The position numbers and the translations under genes were made by a program. A DNA stretch of 64,000 nt from Kuschelorhynchus macadamiae (taxonomy: Eukaryota > Arthropoda > Insecta > Coleoptera > Curculionidae): assembly GCA_030620095.1 (NCBI GenBank), contig JAUTXW010001345.1:3010501-3074500 (forward strand), read 5' to 3'. Positions 45,131 through 55,805 of the stretch are shown here, one piece after another (the stretch's first letter is position 1; each line of letters begins with the position of its first letter). The notes under the pieces were generated by a model that ran no database searches, was not told the DNA's origin, and was given only the letters and a program-made list of their open reading frames with translations.

Positions 45131-45164
45131 CAAAAAAATAGAAGACATTTTTAAGGGACATCCA

Positions 45165-45262
45165 GGCAGGTACGATACGAGACTATATTAGCCAAAGTCC
45201 AGACGAGACGAGACAATGCTATAGTCTCATCTCGTCTCGTCTCGCGACATCACTATTAAATT
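45165..45262 (-). repeat. GAGAC-rich element end (third copy)
   Basis: Contains 'gacgagacgagac' and 'ctcatctcgtctcgtctcgc' followed by gacatcac. Reverse-complemented, the tip reads gtgatgtcgcgagacgagac, matching both ends of the element at 16403-17996 (gtgatgacc... and ctgatggctacgagacgagac). It is a solo end or truncated copy of that family. Confidence 0.65.
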
Positions 45263-45264
45263 GT

Positions 45265-46420
45265 GTAAAGGAATATATAAAGTTCTAAAAGCTCAGCTTC
45301 GTATTGATGTTTTCACTATATGCCTTGACTTTTTACACTCTTGCATTATAGATATTACCAATACACGACTTACGAGCCATTTATTCTTTTTAGAGGAGAT
45401 GTTTGGTGCATTATTGTCATTATGGTATATGTCATTATGGAAATAATTAACATACCAATATCATCATCGTTAGAAGCAATATTTTTGTATTCAAATTAAT
45501 ACCTTTTTTTAATTTGTCATTGTACAACGTCTCATTTTATACGAACTTTTTAGAGACACCCTGTATGTTTCGTTTTAGGCAACATATTTTAGACGACAAT
45601 CTTCAAACTGACCGATCGAGCATATTTTATATTAAACTCCTATCTCCAACGATAAAATCCAAAATGGATGGATAAACATAGCCGAGGCTCGACTGAATGG
45701 ATCATTGAAATCTTTATGTAGAAAGCAGGTTCGAATAATATATTGAGGCAGTGTATCCAATCCAGCACGGATTCTACAAAGCAGTAACATAAAGATTTCG
45801 ATTTAAATGCCGCGATAGAAGCAGTAGTTTCAAACGTTGCGATTTTTATGGACTAGACGTTACACGAAGAATAAAGGGCTGTCTTTGAATTTTTAAAATT
45901 TTATTGGATTTTATCAAGCTTATGTAAATTGGCTATAATGCAGGTGAAATTAGTAATATTGTTTAAGTTACGGTAAAGACAAATATCTGCTTTTTATACA
46001 GAATTTCACTACGTACAGATAACATAGTTCATATATGCATATAATTATTTGATAAGCTTATACAAAGGCGAATTTATCGATTTTATTATTTGTTTTTAAT
46101 TTTTTTTTATATTATTATGTATTCAGTAATTTTCGTAAGAAAACATAACATAAAGTCCGATCGCAAGAATAAAGATTTTATTTTGGAGAAACTAAATAAC
46201 AAAATTCCAAAAACATAACAAATTTGCTGACAAATAAATATTCGGACGCTAATCTCTACTGAGATTAAAATCAATATTATGCAGGCACTTATTGATAGAT
46301 CTAGTGTGCGTGGTCAGCTGTCAGATTAAGTTTTATCTTCCATATTTTCCTATAAATTTATAAGAAAATGACGCTTGACAAATAAAAAAGTTCGAGAAAT
46401 TGTAATATATCTATACTTCA
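45265..46420. other. Non-coding stretch
   Basis: AT-rich. A mariner-like tip ('gacaccctgtatg') stands at 45555. A short run reading GFYKAVT and RFRFKCRDR (about 45760-45830) may be a scrap of transposase tail, but I cannot assign it. Confidence 0.4.
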
Positions 46421-46424
46421 GAGA

Positions 46425-47030
46425 TAAATGGAGAGACATCTAATTCGTAGAATCACTGATAGAGAACGTCGTGTTCTGGTCAAAATTTGCAGAATTAACA
46501 GAAAGCGTACCTTACGAAAAATACAAGGCAAAATTAAATATATCTAGGAAATACTGTAGACTATGGTTGCATAAGTCTGCTTAAAAATTGTAACCAGATA
46601 AGGTAAACTTGTAATGTTTCGTGGTAAAATATAAAAATTATTAATGTTCTTTTATCCAATTTCTTTGAAGGCCAAAGAAAAAATATTATCTTCAGCGAAG
46701 AATCGCACTTTGATAACCACGTAGGTGATTTTCGAAAAAGTGCGATTCGTAAAGAATTTCTAAAGCGTACAGTAAAATTTCACAGAGGGTTATGATATTG
46801 GGATGTATGAGTAGTAAAGGACTTGGTTAACATAATTTCATTAATAATACTGTAAATACAGAAAACTACCAACAAATTTTATCACGAAACTTGATTCCAA
46901 CAGCAGAACAAGACGATGCGCCCTGCCACTCTGCGAAAACAACAAGAAATGGTTTGGAGACCATAATTTAAAAGTTTTATCGTGACCATCGAGTTATTTT
47001 GTTATCTAGTTGCAAACTAAAATAATTATT
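46425..47030 (+). pseudogene. Tc1-like transposase relic, second copy
   Basis: Plus-strand segments in order: MERHLIRRITDRERRVLVKI, CRINRKRTLRKIQGKIK (helix-turn-helix), IIFSEESHFDNHVGDFRKSA (first catalytic position, Asp replaced by Glu), NTVNTENYQQILSRNLIPT in mixed frames as IILSRN-type text, and EQDDAPCHSAKTTRNGLE with the second Asp. The part with the third acidic residue is lost. It differs clearly from the Tc1 at 19071-24489, so it is another subfamily. Confidence 0.72.
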
Positions 47031-47870
47031 ATTTACTATCGCACAAAAGTTATATATAAGATTGTAAAATTTGATGGCGCATATCTCGAAAACGAAACGT
47101 CGGCAAGAAAATGTGACTTCGGATTCGTTATCAGCGTCTGAAAATCTACCGGTATACTTTCCTTCAGCAATTTTTATAACAAAACAAGTGTATATCCGAT
47201 TAAAATATCAACATAAACATTTTTTCATATTAATGACGTCACATTAATCGAAAATTACATCAATAAAATTATACAAACTTGGGTGTTCTAGTTTTCTCCC
47301 CACAGCCAAGCATAATTAATATATCTATCCTCTGAGTCTCAATTAAACGAGTTGTAATTATTTTCAATTAACAAAAAAAAATTAATGATTGACACTTCGT
47401 CAAACATTAACAACATGTGTAATTTAAATGTCTGGTGAAGTGACAATCAGTGGCGGCTGTTGATTCGAAAGTAAGTGAATAATTAATACGACTGTCTAAT
47501 AAGATAGGTACAAATAATAGAAAAAACAAATATCAAATATATTTTAGGTTTAAAAAATATCGTACACTTATCTGCTACTTATTATAAATAAGGTCGATCC
47601 TTCTATTTTTAGGCAATACAAATTTAGCAATGTCATTTTATGAATGGGTTTGTTGTTTATTTTGATAGCAATTTCTTTTCAATCGATACTGTTCATACCA
47701 GTGATAGGCATAATCGGATTATTTTATTAATCGGATTTTTAAGTTAAGAGTGATTTTAATAATCTGATTATTCAAATTAAAAATCATCTTATAAAAACGT
47801 GACCATATATTTTACGAGCCAATCATAAGCGCTGGAAGGTTAAAATCGAGGTTAAAATTTAGTAGGCAGA
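47030..47870. other. Non-coding stretch
   Basis: AT-rich with no recognisable gene or repeat. Confidence 0.4.
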
Positions 47871-47875
47871 AAAAA

Positions 47876-48110
47876 AATTCAATATACCGTTGAAAATGTA
47901 TAGCAAAAATGTATTGATCATCTGGGGTACTGCAGAGCCATTAATAGCGGCCACTTGAGATTTTCAAATCTAATTTAAGGATGAATTTATATTGCAATCA
48001 AGTGTTATTTTAATATTAAAACATAAATATTTGGGGAACGGCTCATTTAAAAGCTACATTGCCAAAAAAGTTATGTAGGATGGGTTTTTGAATAATGTTT
48101 AACAATATCT
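47876..48110 (+). repeat. Mariner-like 3' end, copy 1
   Basis: Shares 'gaaaatgta.agcaa..at.tattgatc', 'aatttaagga.aa..tat.ttgca', 'aagtgttattttaatatt' and 'gtaggatggg' with 48882-49105. It lies directly before a second, more complete copy of the same transposon family. Confidence 0.75.
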
Positions 48111-48149
48111 CAACAGAGAACCTGTAAGTCAGTGTACAATCAATAGAAC

Positions 48150-49105
48150 TGAGGCTAAATAGAACTGGATATCCTGGGTTCATTAGAAGAAAATCCGAAC
48201 ATCTCAAGTACTCAACTGCCTTTGGATAACACGATTCGTACGTCGACTATAACAACATTTGAAAAAGAAAGTGGCGCCCTTACAAAACTCAACTAGTGCA
48301 AGAGCTAATCGAAGATAATCCAGACCGTAGAAACGAGTTTTGCGAAACCATGACTGAACTGATAATAGACCTAGAATATTGAAACCGATATGCTTCTCAG
48401 ATGAAGCAACGTTTTGCATGAATGAATAAATAAATAGGCATAATTTTCGGTACTGGGCGCCAATCCACGCTGCTTTAGAGAGAGTCAATATTATGAAAAA
48501 GTGATGGGCTAAGATTGTAGTAACAGAGTAATAGGGCCGTATTTTTTTAAAGATCTTTGACGGGAGAACGATATCATGATTTTTTAAAAAAATGACTTGT
48601 TTCCAGCCATAGCAACACTATATCCTGATAAAAATAATGCAGACGTTGTGTCTATGCCTATGGTTGAGCTATTGGAGCTCCCTCCGTTATGCTGCCATTG
48701 TTAGAAGATTAATAAATAAATAATGTTTTCCCAATCCGGTGGATAGGCAGACGTAGATCAACAGAGTAGCCTCCTAGGTCACATGATCTTAATCTACTAG
48801 ACTATTTTCTGTGGGATTATGTTAAAGACCAAATGTATAAAAAAACACGCACACTTGATATTCTTAGTAATTCGAAATGAAATTAGATACCAGATACCTT
48901 TGAAAATGTACAGCAAGGATTTATTGATCGTATGGTGTATTACAGCATTTTCAAAAATTATTTTTGGGTTTTTCAAATGAAATTTAAGGATAAACTTATG
49001 TTGCATTAAGTGTTATTTTAATATTGGAACGTGAATATTTCGGGAAAGGCTCATTACAAACCTACATTGCTTTATAAGAAAGTATGTAGGATGGTCTGTA
49101 GAAAT
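48150..49105 (+). pseudogene. Mariner-like transposase relic
   Basis: Plus-strand segments: LEENPNISSTQLPLDNTIRT (helix-turn-helix), PYKTQLVQELIEDNPDRRNE and FCETM, ICFSDEATFCMN with the first catalytic Asp (near 48400), NRHNFRYWA, a damaged NDLFPAIATLYPDKNNADVV stretch, RSHDLNLLDYFLWDYVKDQM with the third Asp (near 48800), and a C-terminal tail. The second-Asp block is destroyed between 48660 and 48720. The 3' end is shared with the copy at 47876-48110. Confidence 0.76.
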
Positions 49106-49317
49106 CAAATATACCTAAATATACAGAAGGTTCCATTAAAAAAAAAGTTACGTTGACATGGTATCTCATTTATGTAACAACCTGTATTTTCGAGTATAAG
49201 TTAAAAATATGCACAAATGAAAATAAAAATCGAAGAATTCGAGGATTTATGAAAAAAAAATACCTGCCCTTTTGTTGAATTTATCCGTTATATACTCACA
49301 ACCTTGTATATAAACTA

Positions 49318-49750
49318 GGGTTGCCAAGTGTCCCGCTTTTAGCGGGATGTCCCGTTTCAGTGCCTATTTGTCCCGTGTCCGGCTCTGTGCTTGAGCGGGA
49401 CGCAAGATGTCCCACTTTTTAATGTAAATAATAAATATATTTGATTGCAATAAATTTGAAGTACATTTCAAAACATCTATCATTATGCTAAAAGGAACTA
49501 AGAGCAATTAAAAATTGTTGAATGTTCAGTCGGTTTTCCGTTTTTAAAGTAAGCGTAGATATTTTTAGAAGATCTGGAGCAATTTATTTGCATACTTCAC
49601 TGCGACGGTAACTTCCAGATACCGTGATAAACGTTAAAGTATAAGTTATGTATCTTCGTTGTTTAAATATATTGTAAATAAATATATGTTTTAAATTTAA
49701 GTTTCAATTTTTTTATTTATGTCGGCCCCGGGTGTCTTACTTTTTTGTTT
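49318..49750. repeat. GC-rich hAT-like end and flank
   Basis: 'gggttgccaagtgtcccgct' opens a GC-rich run (49318-49413) with cccgcttttagcggg forming a small hairpin. GGTTGCCAA followed by TCCCG-rich sequence is common at hAT element ends in arthropods. A weaker GC-rich patch 'cggccccgggtgtcttac' at 49723-49740 may be the other end. No transposase is present, so this would be a non-autonomous element. Confidence 0.4.
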
Positions 49751-50043
49751 TTACAAATATCAAATATCAAAATGGAACAAAAATCATTTTGCAGTAATCT
49801 AGCAAGTTTTTTTCTCTTTTAAAAATACCCTATACCTATCTTCACCTTTTGCGAGAAAATAGCATCAAAACATGCAACAACGAAACGATATTATATCATT
49901 TTATTTATTATTGTTGTTTAAAAGATATGTGTCATGACGAAACAAAATTGTTTACATTTTGACGTATCCCTTTCAAATTAGTTTGACACATTACATTTTT
50001 AGTCGTTTACGATTTTCGGTTGTAATTATTTAGTATTCTAAAT

Positions 50044-50139
50044 GATACGATTTAGTAATAAAGGAAGGAGTGATAAGCTTGCCATATACTTACTTAACCA
50101 AAAAAGGCCAATCGCAGCGCGAAGAGAATATGCTACACG
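50044..50139 (+). pseudogene. Mariner-like transposase, N-terminal part before the gypsy insertion
   Basis: ATG 50044 begins MIRFSNKGRSDKLAIYLLNQ, then KRPIAARREYAT. This is the start and first helix of a mariner-like transposase of the same general type as the one at 27216 (short start, NEYHRRFP-like helix). Reading is cut in the codon after EYAT by the target duplication CACG and the 5' LTR. It continues at 57710. Confidence 0.72.
50136..50139 (+). other. Target-site duplication CACG, left
   Basis: CACG immediately before the 5' LTR, repeated at 57706-57709 immediately after the 3' LTR. A 4-bp duplication is standard for gypsy-group integrases. Confidence 0.9.
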
Positions 50140-50337
50140 AGTTATGTCACGTTCCATCCCCAAGAACTGCTGAGCCAGCGGATCCTATGTCAACGAGGCT
50201 GTTATAATATTACGCTTCAGCGGAACCGGGCCAGTCAGTTAGAAGAAGCCATTTTAAATACATATATTTTGTATTTACAATATTTTGGAAAAATAAAACT
50301 TTTTAAAAAGGGAAACCGTCGGTCGTGTTAGTTAACT
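50140..50337 (+). repeat. 5' LTR
   Basis: 198 bp, starting AGTTATGTCAC and ending TTAGTTAACT. An AATAAA lies at 50292-50297. The imperfect terminal inversion AGTTA...TAACT defines the ends, supported by the CACG duplication. Confidence 0.93.
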
Positions 50338-50348
50338 GGCGCAGTCGG
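50337..50348 (+). other. Primer-binding site (tRNA-Ser type)
   Basis: TGGCGCAGTCGG follows the 5' LTR directly, overlapping its last T. It is complementary to the 3' end of insect serine tRNAs, the primer known for the 17.6/297 group of gypsy elements. Confidence 0.75.
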
Positions 50349-50649
50349 AACGGATTTTCGGGAATCGATACATATCGATTGTATTGATTTTTTCGTTTTA
50401 ATCGAATTAACCGAAAAAGAACTAATTGTTGTGACGTTGTCGGAGGTGCTTGAAGCAGAGTGAAATTTTCCGAACATCGAAAATTTCCAATCTATCGCAG
50501 AACTGTGGATTACCATCGAACAGCTGACCAACGGAGGATAGGACCAATATCGCCTGTCTTCGCAAGGACAAAGATTTGGGGAAGGACCTCAATCGCCCAA
50601 CCAAAGCTTGCCTTATAGAAATGACCAGAGTTGCCCTTCAAATACTTCT

Positions 50650-50655
50650 GTAAGT
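50650..50655 (+). other. Candidate env splice donor (GTAAGT)
   Basis: GTAAGT at 50650 follows a small open frame from ATG 50621 (29 nt to the donor). That leaves two bases to be completed across the junction, and the acceptor at 55805 supplies exactly one base before the env frame. The few codons before the donor are mostly hydrophobic, so a signal peptide may be assembled by splicing. This is inferred from sequence only. Confidence 0.55.
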
Positions 50656-50673
50656 GTAATTGATTTACTCTTG

Positions 50674-52078
50674 ATGTCTATTGAAAATATTGTCGCGGAA
50701 TTACAAGGTTTAAAAATTTCGACACCTTCAACTGACTCTGTTTCTAATACAAATTTAGAGGCATTAGATTTAAATACAAACACAAACTCAAATAATATTA
50801 GTGAAAATTTAGAATCTACAAATTTAGATATCAATAATCAATCAATAAATAATTTAATTACAAGCAATATGGCTCAATTTAAGCCAGAGTACCTAAATTG
50901 TGTCCCTGTTTTTGATGGAAATCCGAATGATTTAAATAGGTATCTTTCAACTTGCCAATCACTTATCGATAGTTTTTATGATACGAATAATGCACAAAAT
51001 TTTCAAAACATTTATTTACTTAACTCTATAATAGGGAAACTTACTGGCCATGCAAAATTAGTTGCAAATATTCAAAATGTTGGTACGTGGGAAAGTCTGA
51101 AGGACACCCTGCGTCGTAATTTTGCGGATCATAGAGATGAAGCTTGTTTAAATAGAGACTTGGTTATGATGAAACAATTACCGAATGAAAAGCCTAACGA
51201 TTTCTATGATAGAGTATTACACATTTTAAATCTGTTATGTTCATACATAGATTCACATGAAACTACTATATGCGAAACATTTAAAACGCGAACTATATAA
51301 TGATCTTGCTCTTAAAACTTTCGTATCAGGGCTAAAAGAACCGCTTGGTACAACCATAAGGTGTATGCGGCCAGAAAACTTAATGCAAGCATTGCAATTT
51401 GTAACCCAAGAATACAATATACACTATTTTCAGAATCAAACCAAATCTAGTCCAGCAATCCCAAAAAATAGTAATTTTAGGCCCATGCAACATAATTTTA
51501 ATAGTTTTCAACCCAATTTCGCAATAAACCAAAATCGGCCTTTTAATTCACAAACACCACACAACGCTTTTAGACCCAGCTTTCCAACACAACCTATAAA
51601 TGTGCGCCCAAACCCAAATAGGCCACAACCAAAATATTTTTCGAACTCTCAAGTTTTCGGCAAACCTGGCAACAGAACAAACATTTTTAAACCAAACCAA
51701 CAGAAACAATTACAAACACCCACGCCTATGTCGGGGATAGAGACGTCGGTCTTTAAACCCTTGCCTAGCACATCAAATTATAACCCTCCAAAACTAGTTT
51801 TTGAAGAGGTCTACAATGCCGAAACTCAAGATCTATACCAACCAGAGCAACTCTCATATGACGATAGCCAATATTGCCAATATAATCAAAATGATCAATA
51901 TCAGTATCAATATTATGACCAAAATAATTCTTATTCTTATGTAAATAATGAATATAAGGAAGCAAATGTCCAATCTGACATATATAATACCGCGCCTCTT
52001 GAACAATATTCTTATGAAGAAACAACCGAAAATAAGGAAAATTTTCGGAACCCGACACAACAAGACAAAAAGACTTAA
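50674..52078 (+). pseudogene. gag: gag, one-base frameshift
   Basis: Encodes the structural protein of the retrotransposon particle. The best start is ATG 50674 (the frame is open farther upstream but without ATG). Residues such as YLNCVPVFDGNPNDLNRYLS belong to the capsid-like region. A one-base shift near 51283-51290 moves the rest into the next frame (51257-52078 open), still within the capsid-like domain, so I regard it as a mutation and not recoding. The C-terminal third is rich in Asn, Gln, Pro and Tyr. No CCHC zinc knuckle is seen, as is usual in errantiviruses. It overlaps the pol frame at its 3' end. Confidence 0.85.
52039..52045 (+). promoter_or_regulatory. Programmed -1 frameshift site (AAATTTT)
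   Basis: In the gag frame the heptamer reads A AAT TTT, which fits the X XXY YYZ slippery rule. It lies 33 nt before the gag stop, inside the 43-nt region where gag (frame ending 52078) and pol (open from 52036) overlap, and pol is in the -1 frame. I did not model a downstream stem. Confidence 0.7.
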
Positions 52079-55000
52079 CTGAAGTAATTTCATTTAATAT
52101 GTCTAATTCTAGCGAACTGTCCTATATCGTATTTCCCGAAACAAATTTAAAAATACTAATAGACTCAGGTTCGACTAGATCATTTATCGACCCAAATATT
52201 GCCAAAAAATTATATCCCAATTGTATAATTAATGACCCATTTTTGGTTTCAACAGTATTCCAAAAATCGGCTCATCAATACAGCGCTTTTATACCCTCAT
52301 CAAAAATATTTAATTTACCCGTAAACAAGAATATGAAATTTTATCTCTTTAAATTCCACAATGTGTTTGACGGTCTCCTAGGACTCGACAATCTTAAACT
52401 TTTGCAAGCCAACCTTGACTATCATAAGGGATTCCTAGAAACACTTTATGCGCGCGTTAAATTGCAATTTCATAAAACACAAAATCAAATACATTGTATA
52501 ACAATTCCGCCTCGTGTCGAACAAGTTATAAAAATCAAGACTTCCATAAAAAATGGTGACATAATAATACCTCATCAAAAATTACATAACTGCGAGATAC
52601 CAGAGTGTTTATCAGTTGCGAGAAAAGGCATTGCGATAACAACAGTGTTAAATAACACTTGCGAGCCCGTAACGTTAGATCTCTCAGAGACGATTACCGT
52701 GGAAAAGTTTAATTCAAATGAATTACGTGAGATCGAGTTAAATAACTTTGATGACTGTCCCAAATCGAAATTAGATTTTTCTAAATTTCGCATAGACCAT
52801 TTAAATGATGAAGAAAGAATTAAAATTTTAAAATTAATTCATGAATACTCGGACATATTTTATAATGAAAACGACCCGTTAACTTTCACTAGCAAAATAA
52901 AACATCGAATTAGAACGTCAGATGAGATACCGGTGTATACAAAATCATACCGCTACCCCTTTATACACAAAAAAGAGGTGGAAAACCAAATAAAAAAGAT
53001 GCTAGACCAAAAAATTATACAACCTAGTAGTTCTCCGTGGAGCTCACCCATCTGGGTGGTCCCTAAGAAGGCAGATGCCTCGGGGGTGGCTAAATATAGG
53101 GTAGTTTTAGATTATAGGGGTGTAAATTTTAAGACCCTTGATGATCGTTATCCGCTGCCTAATATTACAGACTTATTAGACAAATTAGGCAAATGCCAAT
53201 ATTTTACAACCTTAGATTTGGCTAGCGGATTTCATCAAATTCAAGTACACGACAGTGACATTGAAAAAACGGCGTTTAGCACCGAGAATGGGCACTATGA
53301 ATTTTTGCGAATGCCATTCGGGCTGAAAAACGCCCCGCAACGTTTCAGCGGGTAATGGACAACATTCTTCGCGGAATTCAGAACGAAAAATGCTTAGTAT
53401 ACCTAGATGACATAATAGTCTTTTCTACATCACTTCAAGAACATTTAGAACGATTAAAAAGTGTTTTTCAGTGTCTACGTGAGTCTAATTTTAAAATCCA
53501 ATTAGACAAATCGGAATTCTTGCGAAAAGAAGTAGCGTATCTTGGCCATGTAGTCACAGCTAATGGCGTTAAACCAAACCCGGACAAGATAGAAGCTATC
53601 AAAAAATTTCCGATTCCTAAAACAACGAAACAGATTAAGGGTTTCTTAGGATTGTTAGGGTATTATAGGCGATTCATTAAGAACTTCGCGGGAATAACAA
53701 AGCCACTTACTAAGTGTTTAAAAAAAGGTGCCACTATCGAACATAATAAAGAATTCTTAGAATGTGTCGATATGTGTAAAAATCTGCTAGTAAATGAACC
53801 TATACTACAGTACCCAGACTTCTCAAAACCCTTTAACTTAACCACAGATGCAAGTAACGTGGGTATTGGGAGTGTCCTCTCGCAGGGTGTAATTGGACAA
53901 GACCTGCCTGTAGCGTACGCATCAAGGACACTGAATGATTCCAAAAGGAATTATTCGACAATCGAAAAAGAGCTCCTGGCAATCGTCTGGGCCACCAAGT
54001 ATTTTCGTCCGTACATATTTGGCAGAAAAATAAATTTAATAACTGACCATAAGCCACTTCAATGGCTTTTCTCCTTAAAGGATCCTAGCTCTAAATTACT
54101 AAGATGGCGAATTAAACTAGACGAGTACGATTACAACATAATATACAAAAAGGGTAAATTAAACACAAACGCCGATGCTCTTTCTCGAATTGAACTGCAT
54201 ACAAAAGAGACAACGGAAGACTTCCCACTAAAACAATATATCGAAGAATTTAACCGAGAATTACAAGAAAACCTAAGGGAAGAAGAAAATCTAGACCAAA
54301 TGTCTACCGTAGCACAAGCTGATGATAATGACCTCGCACAGGTCAATGATATGAGAGCACATAAATCAGCTGACGACAAAACACCTGATGAAAATATGAC
54401 AGTACACACCAACGAAAGCGAAGATCCTATAGTAGGAATCCCCATCTGCGATATTCCCGTAAATTATGGTTCTAACCAAATAATTATTTCTTCAGTACTG
54501 CATTCCCCAGCAAAACCAAAAACTACCATTTTATTTGAGAAAAAACGTCGTATCAATATTCAAATATCCGAAAATAACTTTGACCAGGACATATTAACTT
54601 TTGTTAAAGAATTAATAATTCCCGATAAGCAATACCACTTATATTTCGAAAAACCGGAAATATACGAGCCATTTTGTGAGGTCATTCGAAAAACATTTAA
54701 ATGGCCATCTTTAAAATTTAAAAGATGTCTAAATAAATTGATAGACGTCACCGACAAGCAAAGCATTCCCGAAATAATACAAAACTATCACGAATCAAAA
54801 ACCAATCATCGCGGCATTGATGAAACATTAAACCGAATTAAAGATAAATACTATTGGCCGCACTTAAAAAACTCTGTTCAAACATACATTAACAACTGCG
54901 AAATTTGCCAAAAAAGTAAATACGAACGTCACCCAATTAATATGCAAATGAATGTCACACCCACAGCTACCAAACCATTTGAAATCATACACTTAGACAC

Positions 55001-55784
55001 ATATACACTTGAAAAAACCAAATTTTTAACTATAATAGATAGTTTCTCAAAATACGCCCAAGCATATGCACTCAAATCTCTCGCCGCCACTGAAGTGGTA
55101 GACAAACTACTGTTGTTTTTCTCTCATCACAGTATACCTAAACAAATCATAGTCGATAATGGTACCGAATTTAAAAATACTATGGTGACAGAACTTTTAA
55201 ATCTACACAAAATTAAAATACATTTTTGTTCCCCTAATCACGCCCAGTCGAATGGTTTAGTCGAACGACTCCATTCCACTATAGCGGAGCATATACGCTT
55301 ACTTAATAACCAAAATTTTAATAAAACACCAATAACACAAAAAATGATATACGCAGTTCTAGCGTACAATCATTCAATCCATTCAGCTATAAATTTAAAA
55401 CCAATCGATGTAATTAATGGTCATATCTCCCCAAATGACCCGTTTAATATTAACTTAGACCAAATATTATTAAGTGATTACATTAACACCCACAAAGAAA
55501 AATCACAATTAATGTATTCAAATATAAACCAAAAATTAATCAATCATAAAGAAAAACTTATCTCAAAAATCAACGAAAACCGCGATAACCCTGAATTATA
55601 TAGCCCAGACCAAAAAGTCTATATTAAGAAACACATAAGACAAAAACTCTCTGACAAATTTGCAGATCCTACAAAAGTCGAAGCAGTGAATCAAAATCGT
55701 AAAACCATATCAACTCAGTCTCATTCTAAAATTCATATGGATAATTTAAAACGCCCACTTAGACAAACGTACAACTTTGACTAA
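52046..55784 (+). pseudogene. pol: pol: protease, RT, RNase H, integrase; one-base frameshift
   Basis: Entered by -1 frameshifting from gag. Protease active site is IDSGSTRSFI (near 52162). RT motifs are SSPWSSPIWVVPKK, YRVVLDYRGVN, FTTLDLASGFHQI and MPFGLKNAP. One base is missing near 53332, the first frame stops at 53355, and the remainder is open in the next frame to 55784. That part has the RT box VYLDD (near 53400), RNase H from TTDASNVGIG (53842), an integrase HHCC finger ending NNCEICQKSK (54890), and an integrase core D-D-35-E: HLDTYT (54990), VDNGTEF (55150), LVERLH (55260). A roughly 200-residue linker separates RNase H and integrase. All catalytic residues I checked are present; only the frameshift disables it. 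Confidence 0.9.
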
Positions 55785-55803
55785 AATATAAATATTATAT
55801 TTC

Positions 55804-55805
55804 AG
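55804..55805 (+). other. Candidate env splice acceptor
   Basis: 'ttatatttcag' ends at 55805, 20 bp after the pol stop. The env frame is open from a stop at 55789-55791 but has no ATG near its start, so a spliced leader is needed. Subgenomic env mRNAs made by splicing are established for gypsy, ZAM and relatives. Confidence 0.65.

Noticed and set aside
50613..50834. Minus-strand frames opposite gag and pol (also near 51765, 52575, 53663, 54131)
   Set aside because: They are antisense shadows of the gypsy coding region.
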